Positions 1 to 8,497 of a stretch of DNA of 64,000 bases are shown here, in pieces; within the stretch, counting starts at the first letter, position 1; every line of letters starts with the position of its first letter. This DNA is from Amycolatopsis sp. MtRt-6 (GTDB taxonomy: Bacteria > Actinomycetota > Actinomycetes > Mycobacteriales > Pseudonocardiaceae). The position numbers were made by a program, and so were the translations under genes. The stretch covers positions 182,984-246,983 of the forward strand of contig NZ_JADWPD010000014.1 of NCBI RefSeq assembly GCF_017308975.1. The letters run 5' to 3'. The notes beneath the pieces are model-generated. The model saw only the letters and a program-made list of their open reading frames with translations. It had not been told where the DNA came from and did not search any database.

Positions 1-1646
1 ACCAGGTCCGCCCGCTCCTGCCCGGCCCCGGCAACCTCGTCGTGGTGACCAGCCGCAACCAGCTGCGCGGCCTCGTCGCCCGCGACGGCGCCCGCCGCAT
101 CGCCCTGCGCTCCTTCGACGACCGTGACGCCACCGCGCTGCTCGCCGGCAGCGTCGGGCCGCAGCGCCTCGCCGCCGAACCCGCCGCCGTCGCCGAACTC
201 GTGCAGCTCTGCGGCCGCCTGCCGCTGGCACTGGCGCTGGCCGGGGAACGCGCGTCCCGGTTCTCCGGCGTCTCGCTCGCCGGCATCGTCGAAGAGCTCC
301 GCGACCAGCGGCTGCGGCTCGACACCCTGCGCGACCCGCAGGACGCCGGCACCGACCTCCGCGCCGCGTTCTCCTGGTCCTACAAGGCACTGCGCCCGGC
401 CGCCGCCCGCTTCTTCCGGCTGCTCGGCCTGCACCCCGGGCACGGGTTCAGCCTGGCGTCGGCCGCCGCGCTCGCCGGCGCCGACCTGCGCGAAGCCCGC
501 GAACTCGCCGACCAGCTCGCCGCCACCCACCTCCTCAACCAGCCGGGCACCGACCGCTACCAGTTCCACGACCTGCTGCGCGTCTACGCCGGCGAGCTCG
601 TCGAAACCGAGACGACGGAGGCCGAGCGCGCGGCGGCGCTGCGCCGGCTCGTCGACTGGTACCTCGCCAGCGTCGCCGAAGCGAACAAGCTCGTCCGCCC
701 CGACCTGCTCACCGAGGACATCACGCTCGACCCGGCGCCGCTGCCCGCCGTCCGCTTCGCACAGCACGAGCAGACGATCGCCTGGTACACCACCGAACGC
801 CAGGCGCTCACCGCGCTCGTCGGCATCGCCGCCGGGCACGGCTGGACCGCGCACGCCTGGAAGCTCGCCTGGCTCCTGCGCGGGTTCTTCGCCGAACGCC
901 ACGACCGCGACGACTGGATCACGACCGCGCGCGCGGCCGTCGCCGCCACCCGCGACGCCGGCGACCGCACGGGCCTGCAGTACAGCGCCAACAACCTCGG
1001 CTCCGCCTACCTGCGCACCCTCCAGCCGGACAAGGCGATCGCGGCGCTGGAGGAAGCACGCGCCGCGTCCGAGGGCGGCGACGGCACCGCGTTGACCGTC
1101 GCGATCCTGTCCAACCTCGCCGGCGCGTACTACGTCCGCGCCGAATACGCCGAAGCCGAGCGCCACGCCCTCCAAGCCGTCCACCTCGCCCGCGACCACG
1201 GCCAGCGCACGTTCGTCCCGCACGCGCTGCTCAACGTCAGCGCCAGCCGCATCGGCCTGCGCGACTACGACCACGCCGCCGAAGCCGCGCAGGCGGCCCA
1301 CGAAGCCTTCGCCGAACTCGGCGACCGCTACCACGCGGCGCTCGCGCTGGGCAACGTCGCCGAAGCCCTCGAAGGAGCCGGACGGCACGACGAAGCGGAG
1401 AAGGCCGGCCTGGCCGCGCTCGCCGAGCTGAAGGAGCTGAACGCCGACTACGGCACCATCGACGTCCAGATCACCCTGGGCCGCCTGAAGCACCGCACCG
1501 GCCGGGCACACGAGGCGGGCGGCCACTGGGCCGAGGCGCTGACCGTCAGCCAGCGCCTCGGCGACCCCCGCGTCGCGGAGGTGCAGGCTCTGCTGGCCAC
1601 GGTGCCGACAGATACCCCCTCGCCCGGGGATGCGCCGTACCCCTAG
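1..1646 (+). CDS. AfsR-like STAND regulator, C-terminal part (5' truncated by window edge)
   Basis: The open frame runs in from the left edge (codons read from base 3) and stops with TAG at 1644-1646. The first residues (VRPLLPGPGNLVVVTSRN) match the end of an NB-ARC nucleotide-binding domain, followed by the winged-helix part with CGRLPLALALAG. The rest is alpha-helical TPR-like repeats (for example the segments around 1000-1500) ending in a short Pro-rich tail. This arrangement is typical of AfsR/SARP-type and related STAND transcriptional regulators of actinomycetes, where NB-ARC and TPR modules gate an N-terminal effector that lies outside this window. The first visible GTG (42) sits inside the conserved domain, so it is not the real start. 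The effector domain and target genes cannot be told from here. Confidence 0.85.
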   Translation, partial: QVRPLLPGPGNLVVVTSRNQLRGLVARDGARRIALRSFDDRDATALLAGSVGPQRLAAEPAAVAELVQLCGRLPLALALAGERASRFSGVSLAGIVEELRDQRLRLDTLRDPQDAGTDLRAAFSWSYKALRPAAARFFRLLGLHPGHGFSLASAAALAGADLREARELADQLAATHLLNQPGTDRYQFHDLLRVYAGELVETETTEAERAAALRRLVDWYLASVAEANKLVRPDLLTEDITLDPAPLPAVRFAQHEQTIAWYTTERQALTALVGIAAGHGWTAHAWKLAWLLRGFFAERHDRDDWITTARAAVAATRDAGDRTGLQYSANNLGSAYLRTLQPDKAIAALEEARAASEGGDGTALTVAILSNLAGAYYVRAEYAEAERHALQAVHLARDHGQRTFVPHALLNVSASRIGLRDYDHAAEAAQAAHEAFAELGDRYHAALALGNVAEALEGAGRHDEAEKAGLAALAELKELNADYGTIDVQITLGRLKHRTGRAHEAGGHWAEALTVSQRLGDPRVAEVQALLATVPTDTPSPGDAPYP

Positions 1647-1736
1647 CCCGGCGCAGCCCAGCGGGACCCGGAACAAGTACACCAAGATCGACTGTCACGG
1701 CGCTGTCTCGTGCCGGCAGCGGCGAGGGCCCGTCGT

Positions 1737-2690
1737 TCAGGAGTGGCTGGGGGACGGTGCCGGGAGCGCGCTCGGGTGGTAGTCCGCCGACAGCAGCACC
1801 GGGCCCTCCTCGGCCGTCGGGGCGCGGAACGACAACACCCAGAACGAACCCTTCTTGCTCGGCACCACGCCGCCGCGCGCCGCCGAAAGCTCCACGCCGT
1901 CGCGGTCCGCCAAGGCACTCACCAGGTCCGGGATCACGCCGCCCTGGCTGCACACCACCGGCGTCCCGCCGTCGCCGGCCACCGCCAGCAGGCGGGCCAC
2001 GCCCAGGACCGGGTCCGGCCAGTAGCCCTCTTCCGAGAACAACGGCTCGTGCCGGACCTCGGACGCGACGTCCTCCGCGACGCCGTGCACCGTCTGCACG
2101 CAGCGCAGCCGCGGGGCCGACAGCACCCGGTCCGGGCCGAACAACGCCAGCACCCGGCGCAGCGCCGCCGCCTGGCGCAGACCCGCTTCCGACAACGGCC
2201 GGAGGTCGTCGTCGCCGGACCACTCGTCGCGCTTGCCCGCTTTGGCGTGCCGCACCAGCAGCACTGTCGTCAGGCCGACCGGCAGCTCGCAGAACGCGCG
2301 CAGCACCCGCACGTCCTCCGGTCGTGTCAGCAGCTTCTCCGCCGCCGTCGGGTCGAGCCAGCGCAGCTCGTCGACCTCGTCGTTCGGCGCGAACGCGCCG
2401 GACACCGCTTCCGCGGCGAAGTAGTCGACGGTCTTCGGCACCGTCCCGGCGCCGTCCCGCGACGGCACCGGGTACGCGGTGCGGGCCAGGTACCGGCCGA
2501 GGACCGCGGTGAACCCGGTCTCCTCGCGCACTTCCCGCACCGCGGCCTCGGCGAGCGTCTCGCCCGGATCGAGCTTCCCCTTCGGCAGCGACCAGTCGTC
2601 GTACCGCGGGCGGTGCACCAGCGCGACCTCCGTCGCGCCCCCGGCGACGCGCCACAGCACCGCGCCGGCCGCCCGTACCTCCTGGGTCAT
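1737..2690 (-). CDS. mutT1: NUDIX hydrolase fused to histidine phosphatase domain (MutT1-like)
   Basis: 317 aa. The N-terminal half carries a full Nudix box (GKLDPGETLAEAAVREVREE, then TGF, about residues 38-60). The C-terminal half is a histidine-phosphatase domain opening with LLVRHAKAG. This two-domain layout is that of mycobacterial MutT1, which hydrolyses 8-oxo-dGTP and diadenosine polyphosphates and so sanitises the nucleotide pool. The ATG overlaps the stop of ppk1 by 4 bp, so the two are translationally coupled. Mycobacteria have the same ppk1-mutT1 pair. The product is cytosolic. The family assignment is secure; substrate preference is inferred from the family. Confidence 0.92.
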   Translation of the reverse strand: MTQEVRAAGAVLWRVAGGATEVALVHRPRYDDWSLPKGKLDPGETLAEAAVREVREETGFTAVLGRYLARTAYPVPSRDGAGTVPKTVDYFAAEAVSGAFAPNDEVDELRWLDPTAAEKLLTRPEDVRVLRAFCELPVGLTTVLLVRHAKAGKRDEWSGDDDLRPLSEAGLRQAAALRRVLALFGPDRVLSAPRLRCVQTVHGVAEDVASEVRHEPLFSEEGYWPDPVLGVARLLAVAGDGGTPVVCSQGGVIPDLVSALADRDGVELSAARGGVVPSKKGSFWVLSFRAPTAEEGPVLLSADYHPSALPAPSPSHS

Positions 2691-5044
2691 CCGGCGGCTC
2701 CGTGCAGCTTCGCCAGCTCCAGCTGGTGATCACGCACCCGCGACCCGTCGGCCGGGAACGGCGACCACTCGCCGCTCGCGGTCAGCACCCAGCACCGCGT
2801 CGCCGGGTCGAGCGCCGAGTCGAAGATGTTGTCGAGCTGCGCGGTGAGCTTCGGGTCCTTGACGCGCACCAGCGCCTCGATCCGCCGGTCGAGGTTGCGG
2901 TGCATCATGTCCGCGCTGCCGAGCCAGTGCGTCCCGCCCGCGCGGAAGTGGAACACCCGCGAGTGCTCCAGGAACCGGCCCAGCACCGACCGGACGTGGA
3001 TGTTCTCGGACAGCCCTTCGACACCCGGCTTCAGCGTGCAGATGCCGCGCACGACGATCTCGACCGGCACCCCGGCCTGCGACGCGTGGTAGAGCGCGTC
3101 GATCACCTGCTCGTCGACCAGCGAGTTGCACTTGATCCGGATCCCGGCCTGCTGCCCGGCCCGCGCCAGCTCGATCTCCTCGCCGATCGCGCGGACGATG
3201 CCGCGCCGGATCCCGTGCGGCGACGTCAGGATCGTCCGGTAGGTGTCCTGCCGCGAGTAGCCGGTCAGCACGTTGAACAGGTCGGTGACGTCCGCGCCGA
3301 TGCTCGGGTCGGCGGTGAACAGGCCGAGGTCTTCGTAGAGCCGCGCGGTCTTCGGGTTGTAGTTGCCGGTGCCGATGTGGCAGTAGCGCCGGATCGTCGA
3401 GCCCTCCTGGCGCACCACCATCGACACCTTGCAGTGCGTCTTCAGCCCGACCAGGCCGTAGACGACGTGCACGCCCGCGCGCTCCAGCGTCCGCGCCCAG
3501 GTGATGTTGGCCTGCTCGTCGAACCGCGCCTTGATCTCCACCAGCGCGACGACCTGCTTGCCGGCCTCCGCGGCGTCGATCAGCGCGTCGACGATCGGGG
3601 AGTCACCGGACGTGCGGTACAGCGTCTGCTTGATCGCGAGGACCTTCGAGTCGGCCGCCGCCTGCTCGATGAACCGCTGCACGCTCGTGGAGAACGAGTC
3701 GTACGGGTGGTGGACCAGCACGTCGCCCTCGCGCAGCGTCGCGAAGACGCTCTTGGGCGTCTCGCGCTCGCCGAACGCCGGGTGCGTCGCCGGCACGAAC
3801 GGCCGGTCCTTCAGCTCCTTGCGGTCCACAGCGGACAGCTGGTGCAGGCAGGTCAGGTCGAGCAGGCCGGGCACCTCGACGACGTCGGCCGGGTCGACGT
3901 CCAGCTCGCGCAGCAGCAGCTCGAGCATGTGCTCGCTCATGTCCTGCGCGACCTCGAGCCGCACCGGCGGGCCGAAGCGGCGCTGCGCCAGCTCGCGCTC
4001 GAGGGCCTGCAGGAGGTCTTCGTCACGGTCCTCGTCGACCTCGAAGTCGGCGTTGCGGGTGACGCGGAAGACGTGGTGCTCGGTGACGTCCATGCCGGTG
4101 AACAGCTCGCCGAGGTGGGCGGCGATGAGCTCTTCGAGGGGGAGGAAGGTCGCCGTGCGGCTGGTGCGTTCGGTCTCGACGCGCATCAGGCGCGGCACGT
4201 TGCTCGGCACCTTCACCCGGGCGAAGCGCTCGGTGCCGCCCTCGGGGTCGCGGACGGTGACCGCGAGGTTGAGCGAGAGGCCCGAGATGTAGGGGAACGG
4301 GTGCGCCGGGTCGACGGCCAGTGGCGTCAGGACGGGGAAGATCTGCTCGGAGAAGTAGCTCGACAGCCGCAGCTGGTCGGCGCCGGCCAGGTCGGCCCAG
4401 CCGACGATGTGGATGTCCTGCTCGGCCAGCTGGGGGCGCAGGTGCTTCTCGAAGGCGCCGGTCTGCCGCTCGACCAGGTCCTGGTTGCGCTTGGCGATGT
4501 AGCCGAGCTGCTCGCGCGGGGTGAGCCCGTCCGCGCTGCGCACCAGCAGGCCGGTCTCGTCGCGGCGCTTGAGGCCGGCGACGCGGACCATGTAGAACTC
4601 GTCCAGATTGGACGCGAAGATCGCGAGGAACTTCGCGCGTTCGAGCAGCGGCTGCGACTCGTCCTCGGCCAGGGCGAGCACGCGGGCGTTGAAGTCCTGC
4701 CACGAGAGCTCGCGGTTGAAGTACCGGTCGTCGGGCAGCGTCTCGACGGCGGTCGGCGCGACGGTGACCGCGGGCGGCGCCGACGGGACGGCCCGGAACT
4801 CCTCGGCGTTGCGGGGGTTGCCCTGCGTCGAGCTGCGGCGCCGTGGGGTGGCCGCGGCGGCCGTGGTCTTGCTTGTTCTGGCCTTGCCGGCGGTGGCACG
4901 GGCGGCGGTGTCGCGTGCGGTGGACTTCGACGGGACCTTCTTGGCGGTGGTTGTCTTCTTCGCCGCTCCCGAAGTTCCGTTGGCCGGGTTCCGTCGCCTC
5001 CGCGGTGCGGGCGTGCCGCCGTCGTCTGTGCTCACGGCCCCCAT
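2687..5044 (-). CDS. ppk1: Polyphosphate kinase 1 with long basic N-terminal tail
   Basis: 785 aa. Residues from about 104 to the end are a complete PPK1: RYFNRELSWQDFN at the start of the N domain, the phosphorylated His in KTHCK (about residue 537), and RRYCHIGTGNYNPKTARLYE in the C1 domain. PPK1 reversibly polymerises ATP gamma-phosphate into polyphosphate. The first ~95 residues are an unusual Lys/Arg/Ala/Thr-rich, low-complexity tail that looks disordered. I kept the ATG at 5044; a GTG three codons downstream (MSTDDGG form) is an equally possible start. It lies 42 bp downstream of cofC and overlaps mutT1 by 4 bp, so the three genes probably form one minus-strand transcript. Confidence 0.95.
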   Translation of the reverse strand: MGAVSTDDGGTPAPRRRRNPANGTSGAAKKTTTAKKVPSKSTARDTAARATAGKARTSKTTAAAATPRRRSSTQGNPRNAEEFRAVPSAPPAVTVAPTAVETLPDDRYFNRELSWQDFNARVLALAEDESQPLLERAKFLAIFASNLDEFYMVRVAGLKRRDETGLLVRSADGLTPREQLGYIAKRNQDLVERQTGAFEKHLRPQLAEQDIHIVGWADLAGADQLRLSSYFSEQIFPVLTPLAVDPAHPFPYISGLSLNLAVTVRDPEGGTERFARVKVPSNVPRLMRVETERTSRTATFLPLEELIAAHLGELFTGMDVTEHHVFRVTRNADFEVDEDRDEDLLQALERELAQRRFGPPVRLEVAQDMSEHMLELLLRELDVDPADVVEVPGLLDLTCLHQLSAVDRKELKDRPFVPATHPAFGERETPKSVFATLREGDVLVHHPYDSFSTSVQRFIEQAAADSKVLAIKQTLYRTSGDSPIVDALIDAAEAGKQVVALVEIKARFDEQANITWARTLERAGVHVVYGLVGLKTHCKVSMVVRQEGSTIRRYCHIGTGNYNPKTARLYEDLGLFTADPSIGADVTDLFNVLTGYSRQDTYRTILTSPHGIRRGIVRAIGEEIELARAGQQAGIRIKCNSLVDEQVIDALYHASQAGVPVEIVVRGICTLKPGVEGLSENIHVRSVLGRFLEHSRVFHFRAGGTHWLGSADMMHRNLDRRIEALVRVKDPKLTAQLDNIFDSALDPATRCWVLTASGEWSPFPADGSRVRDHQLELAKLHGAAG

Positions 5045-5086
5045 TCTTCACTACGGGACGCGGAATTGCGCAGACCGCGGTGAAGG

Positions 5087-5710
5087 TCAGATGAACAGCT
5101 CAGCGCGGTACGCCGAGGTGTGTTTCCCGACACCCAGGGCGCGGACGTGCGCGAGATCATCGGGGGTGTCGACGTCGCTGCGGAGGGTCGGCAGGGCTTG
5201 GCGCAGCGGGATCGCGCCGGACTCCGCGTGGCTTCGCGCCGAGCCGGGCCCGAACCGGGGATCGAGCGGCTCGCCGGGCGCGGCGAGCAGCAGGGTGGTG
5301 CCGGTGCCCTGCCGATCGGCGACGAAGGCCCTTTTCCCGGCGGCTTCGGCCAGCGCGGCGGTGAGATCACCGGCGCGCAGGGCGGGGAGGTCGGCCTGGA
5401 GGGCGCCGACGATCGTGTCCGGATCGTCGGCTTTGAGCAGGGCCGCGCCGTGCCGGAAGGCGGCGTTGAGGGTCTTTTCGGCGGGTTCTTCGACGATCTC
5501 GACCCCGAGCTCGGCGAGTTCTTTGACGGCATCCGGGTCGGCGGCGACGAGGAGGACGCGCCTGACCTGCGCGCTCGAGACGACGGCGGCCAGGGTGTCC
5601 TTGGCGAGGGCGAGGACAAGGCCGGGGTGGTGGGCGGGTTCGACGGCACCACGCAGCCGCGACTTGCCGTCGCGGGGGTGTTTCATCGGCACGACCAGAT
5701 CCACGTCCAC
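5087..5710 (-). CDS. cofC: 2-phospho-L-lactate / phosphoenolpyruvate guanylyltransferase (F420 biosynthesis)
   Basis: 207 aa from the GTG at 5710. The open frame continues upstream, but homology begins at VDVDLVVPMK, which is how CofC proteins start. Further family features are KSRLRGAV near the N-terminus, ALQADLPALR (nucleotide/metal binding) and DVDTPDDL at the C-terminus. CofC/FbiD activates 2-phospholactate (archaea) or phosphoenolpyruvate (actinobacteria, FbiD) with GTP to start coenzyme F420 side-chain assembly. It lies upstream of ppk1 on the same strand, as its M. tuberculosis counterpart does. A second in-frame GTG at 5704 is also possible. The phosphoenolpyruvate preference is inferred from lineage. 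Confidence 0.88.
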   Translation of the reverse strand: MDVDLVVPMKHPRDGKSRLRGAVEPAHHPGLVLALAKDTLAAVVSSAQVRRVLLVAADPDAVKELAELGVEIVEEPAEKTLNAAFRHGAALLKADDPDTIVGALQADLPALRAGDLTAALAEAAGKRAFVADRQGTGTTLLLAAPGEPLDPRFGPGSARSHAESGAIPLRQALPTLRSDVDTPDDLAHVRALGVGKHTSAYRAELFI

Positions 5711-5760
5711 GTGTCCATCTTTACCCGAAACCCGGGGTGGGCGGTGGTGGGCGGGGTGGG

Positions 5761-5895
5761 TTGTCCACAGGCGACGGGGGTTGTGGACAGGGGTTGGGTG
5801 GGTGGGCTTGGGGTGGGGGTTTTGTCGGGTGGGGGCGGTAGCGTCAAAATCGGGGGTGCCCCGGTGGGGGATGGCGGCCCCCTTGGGTGGGCGGG
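5761..5895. repeat. Intergenic element, copy A (TTGTCCACA / TTTGTCGG / TAnnnT module)
   Basis: This is the core of the 308-bp gap between the divergent cofC and plsC. It has TTGTCCACA at 5761 (identical to the actinobacterial DnaA-box consensus), the near-inverse TGTGGACAG at 5782, TTTGTCGG at 5821, TAGCGT at 5839 and CCCCCTTGGGTGGG from 5878. The same motifs in the same order occur at 17721 and 35868. TTTGTCGG starts 60, 61 and 59 bp after TTGTCCACA, and TAnnnT starts exactly 18 bp after TTTGTCGG in all three. No gene is visible in it. The region is strongly G-rich on the plus strand. The TAnnnT may be a -10 element; the function is unknown. Confidence 0.7.
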
Positions 5896-6018
5896 CTGTG
5901 TCTGGGGCCCGCGGGCTGCACATCACCCCTGGCCAGGCGGAACCGACCCTCCCTGGACTGCCCCGAGCCCGGCGCGGCAGGATCAACCCTCGGACGTGAC
6001 GTGAGCGAGGAGGAGATC

Positions 6019-6723
6019 GTGGCCCGGCGTGAGAAGGGCGGCTTCTGGGTGGGGCTCGCCGCCGTACTGTTCTACCCGCTCACCGCCATCGGGCGGCGGG
6101 TTTACGTCGGGGCCGAAAAGATCCCGCGGCAGGGGCCCGCGCTGCTCGTCATGAATCACATCTCCCACTTCGATCCCGCCGTGGACGCCGTCTTCGTGCA
6201 CCGGCAGAAGCGCGTCCCCCGGTTCCTCTTCAAAGAGAGCCTGATGCGCGCGCCGATCCTGGGCCCGATCGTCGCCGGGTCCGGGCAGATCCCTGTCTCG
6301 CGGGGCTCGGCCGCCGCCGGGGACAGTCTCAAGGCCGCTCACCAAGCTCTCGAAGAGGGCAAGATCGTCGTCATCTACCCCGAGGGCACCATCACCAAGG
6401 ACCCCGCCGGCTGGCCGAAGGAGTCCTTCACCGGCGCCGCGCGGCTCGCCCTGCAAAACGACGTCCCGATCATCCCGATCGCGCGGTGGGGCACCAGCCA
6501 GATCTTCAACGGCTACACGAAGAAGTTCACGCCCTTCCCGCGCAAGACGATCACCCACTCGGTCGGCGACCCGCTCGACCTGTCCGCCTACCGGGGCGGC
6601 AACACCCGCAGCGCCACGAAACTGCGGGAAGTCACCCAGGTCATGATGGACGAGGTGACCCGGCTGCTGGCCGAAATCCGGCAGGAAGAACCGCCGGCGA
6701 AGAAGCCGGAGGACCTCTCCTGA
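6019..6723 (+). CDS. plsC: 1-acyl-sn-glycerol-3-phosphate acyltransferase
   Basis: 234 aa. The catalytic block NHISHFDP (NHx4D) lies near residue 46 and the second acyltransferase motif VIYPEGTI near residue 121. The enzyme transfers an acyl chain to lysophosphatidate to form phosphatidate at the inner membrane. The start chosen is GTG 6019 (VARREKGG), preceded by GAGGAGGAG at 6007-6015; an in-frame GTG at 6001 lacks such a site. Its TGA shares one base with the ATG of gpsA, so glycerolipid assembly and glycerol-3-phosphate supply are co-expressed. The N-terminal stretch after the first ten residues is hydrophobic and probably anchors the protein to the membrane. Confidence 0.93.
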   Translation: MARREKGGFWVGLAAVLFYPLTAIGRRVYVGAEKIPRQGPALLVMNHISHFDPAVDAVFVHRQKRVPRFLFKESLMRAPILGPIVAGSGQIPVSRGSAAAGDSLKAAHQALEEGKIVVIYPEGTITKDPAGWPKESFTGAARLALQNDVPIIPIARWGTSQIFNGYTKKFTPFPRKTITHSVGDPLDLSAYRGGNTRSATKLREVTQVMMDEVTRLLAEIRQEEPPAKKPEDLS

Positions 6724-7739
6724 TGCGCGCCGACGTGCAGCGGGTCACCGTGCTCGGGGCCGGGTCGTGGGGCACCGCCTTCGCCAAGGTGCTCGGCGAC
6801 GCCGGACGGGACGTCACCGTCTGGGCGCGCCGCGAACAGGTCGCCGAGGACATCCGGGAGCGGCACACCAACAGCGCCTACCTGCCCGGCGTCACCCTGC
6901 CCGGGAACATCACCGCCACCAGCGACCCCGCGAAGGCACTGGAAAACGCCGAAGCCGTCGTCCTGGCCGTGCCCAGCCAGAGCCTGCGGGCCAACCTGAC
7001 CGCGTGGCGCGAGCTGCTGCCCGAAGACGCCATCCTCGTCAGCCTCGCCAAGGGCGTCGAGCTCGGCACGCTCAAGCGGATGAGCGAGGTGATCGGCGAG
7101 ATCGTCGGGATCGACGCCGGCGACGTCGTCGTCGTCACCGGGCCGAACCTGGCCAAGGAGATCGCCGCCGGGCAGCCGTCGGCCTCCGTCCTGGCCTGCG
7201 CCGACCACGAACGCGCCGTCGCGATCCAGCGGGCCTGCGCCAACTCCTACTTCCGCCCGTACACCAACACCGACGTCGTCGGCTGCGAGCTCGGCGGCGC
7301 CTGCAAGAACGTCATCGCGCTCAGCACCGGGATGGCCGCCGGCCTCGGCCTCGGCACCAACACGATGGCGACGCTCATCACCCGCGGCCTCGCCGAGATG
7401 GCCCGGCTCGGCGCGAAGCTGGGCGCCGACCCGCTCACCTTCGCCGGGCTCGCCGGCGTGGGCGACCTGGTCGCGACCTGCTCGTCGCCGCTTTCGCGCA
7501 ACCGCACCTTCGGCGAACGCCTCGGCCGCGGCGAGACCCTCGAACAGGCGCAGGCGGCGGCCGGCGGGCAGGTCGCCGAGGGCGTGATGTCGTGCTCGTC
7601 GATCCGGGCGCTGGCCCAGAGCCTCGGTGTCGACATGCCGATCACCGACGCCATGCACCGCGTCTGCCACGAGGGCGTCGACCCCCGCCAGGCCGGCGCG
7701 GAGCTGCTCGGGCGGTCCCAGAAACACGAATGGTCCTGA
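6723..7739 (+). CDS. gpsA: Glycerol-3-phosphate dehydrogenase [NAD(P)+]
   Basis: 338 aa, normal length for GpsA. The N-terminal Rossmann motif is VLGAGSWGTAFA. The catalytic region contains GGACKNVIALSTGMAAGLGLGTN with the essential Lys, and the C-terminal substrate-binding part has GLAGVGDLVATCSSPLSRNR. The cytosolic enzyme reduces dihydroxyacetone phosphate to sn-glycerol-3-phosphate, the backbone that PlsC and partners acylate. Start and stop codons overlap with plsC (TGATG). M. tuberculosis has a homologue (Rv2982c) in the same neighbourhood beside ddl. Confidence 0.96.
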   Translation: MRADVQRVTVLGAGSWGTAFAKVLGDAGRDVTVWARREQVAEDIRERHTNSAYLPGVTLPGNITATSDPAKALENAEAVVLAVPSQSLRANLTAWRELLPEDAILVSLAKGVELGTLKRMSEVIGEIVGIDAGDVVVVTGPNLAKEIAAGQPSASVLACADHERAVAIQRACANSYFRPYTNTDVVGCELGGACKNVIALSTGMAAGLGLGTNTMATLITRGLAEMARLGAKLGADPLTFAGLAGVGDLVATCSSPLSRNRTFGERLGRGETLEQAQAAAGGQVAEGVMSCSSIRALAQSLGVDMPITDAMHRVCHEGVDPRQAGAELLGRSQKHEWS

Positions 7740-7752
7740 TCCGTGGGACGGC

Positions 7753-7781
7753 TTGACCGGGGAGGACGCGGCTGGGACTCT
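7753..7781 (+). promoter_or_regulatory. Predicted leaderless promoter of the polycysteine leader
   Basis: TTGACC at 7753-7758 and GACTCT at 7776-7781 are separated by 17 bp and resemble -35 and -10 hexamers. The -10 ends 6 nt before the ATG at 7788, so transcription would begin at or next to the start codon (leaderless mRNA). This agrees with the absence of a Shine-Dalgarno sequence near 7788. Predicted from sequence only. Confidence 0.5.
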
Positions 7782-7787
7782 GGTCGC

Positions 7788-7868
7788 ATGTTCGCGTACG
7801 CCATGTCCGAGTCGAGGGGCCGCACCGGCCTCGGCTCCGTCGTGCGCGCGTGTCGCTGTTGTCGGTGA
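7788..7868 (+). CDS. Short polycysteine leader peptide (putative cysteine attenuator)
   Basis: A 26-codon reading frame, ATG 7788 to TGA 7866-7868, whose peptide ends in ACRCCR with three TGT cysteine codons within the last five sense codons. It ends 49 bp upstream of the cysteine dioxygenase start. Mycobacteria are known to use very short leaderless frames with consecutive Cys codons to attenuate cysteine-catabolism operons. When Cys-tRNA is scarce, ribosomes stall and block the downstream gene; when cysteine is plentiful they pass. The placement, Cys clustering and promoter geometry here fit that model. It is too short for standard gene calling. The regulatory role is inferred. Confidence 0.6.
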   Translation: MFAYAMSESRGRTGLGSVVRACRCCR

Positions 7869-7917
7869 ACCCAGCCCCGGCCCAGCTCGACACCCCTTTC
7901 TTCCCGTGAGGACCCGC

Positions 7918-8397
7918 ATGTTCGCCGTTCCCGACAACACCCTGCTGCGTCCCGAGAACCCCGCGCTGCGCCACCCCGTGCGCGTCGCCCTCGAGGTCGC
8001 CGCCGACCGCGACCGCTGGAAGCACCTCCTGCGCTACGACCCCGACGAGCGGTTCGCGACGCTCGTGTCGAAGGACGAGCAGCAGGAGGTGTGGCTGATG
8101 AGCTGGCTGCCCGGCCAGCACACCGACCTGCACGACCACGCGTTCGCCAGCGGCGCGTTCACCGTGGTCAGCGGCCACCTGACCGAGGCCGTGGCGCGCC
8201 GCGCGCCGGACGGCCGCGCGGTCACCGAGCTGCACGCGCTCTCGGCGGGGCAGTCGCGGGTGTTCGGGCCGGGGTACGTGCACGAGGTCCGCAACGACGG
8301 CCCGGACCCGGCGATCTCGGTCCACGTCTACCGGGACGCGGGCCGCGCGATGCGCCCGTACCACCTGGACCCGATCGGCGGCCCGGTGCTGGACTGA
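7918..8397 (+). CDS. Cysteine dioxygenase family protein (cupin)
   Basis: 159 aa from ATG 7918, preceded by GTGAGGA at 7906-7912. It is a single cupin with HTDLHDH as the iron-binding His pair and GYVHEVRN supplying the third His. The spacing matches bacterial type-I cysteine dioxygenases. The enzyme oxidises L-cysteine to cysteine sulfinate with O2 and non-haem iron, the entry to cysteine catabolism. The upstream Cys-rich leader peptide supports a cysteine substrate. It ends just before a strong palindrome (8424-8480) that separates it from the convergent asparaginase gene. No rhodanese partner follows, unlike the arrangement I recall in mycobacteria. Confidence 0.85.
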   Translation: MFAVPDNTLLRPENPALRHPVRVALEVAADRDRWKHLLRYDPDERFATLVSKDEQQEVWLMSWLPGQHTDLHDHAFASGAFTVVSGHLTEAVARRAPDGRAVTELHALSAGQSRVFGPGYVHEVRNDGPDPAISVHVYRDAGRAMRPYHLDPIGGPVLD

Positions 8398-8423
8398 CCG
8401 GCGACCGCTGTTGTCCCGTCGCC

Positions 8424-8480
8424 AGCGCCCCAATGTGGCCTTCGGTGCGTTGAACGCACCCAAGGCCACATTGGGGCGCT
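8424..8480. repeat. 57-bp near-perfect palindrome of the CCCCAATGTGGC family; bidirectional terminator candidate
   Basis: The 19-nt arms 8424-8442 and 8462-8480 are exact reverse complements, beginning AGCGCCCCAATG. Inside them GGTGCGTT (8444-8451) pairs with AACGCACC (8453-8460) around a single G. It lies between the convergent cysteine dioxygenase and asparaginase stops, so it can form a terminator hairpin for both. A related sequence reappears at 33,853-33,897 and 34,031-34,045 inside the caspase gene. Such units are, to my recollection, dispersed in Amycolatopsis genomes. Confidence 0.85.
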
Positions 8481-8497
8481 CGGGGCGGGCCGCCGCC

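Noticed and set aside
2702..5083. A 793-codon plus-strand open frame opposite ppk1
   Set aside because: It is a shadow of the PPK1 gene in GC-rich DNA, with no recognisable motif and no start signal.
5761..5790. Replication origin suggested by two DnaA-box-like sequences
   Set aside because: Only one or two boxes per site, no dnaA/dnaN/gyrB genes and no AT-rich unwinding element; three scattered copies argue against an origin.
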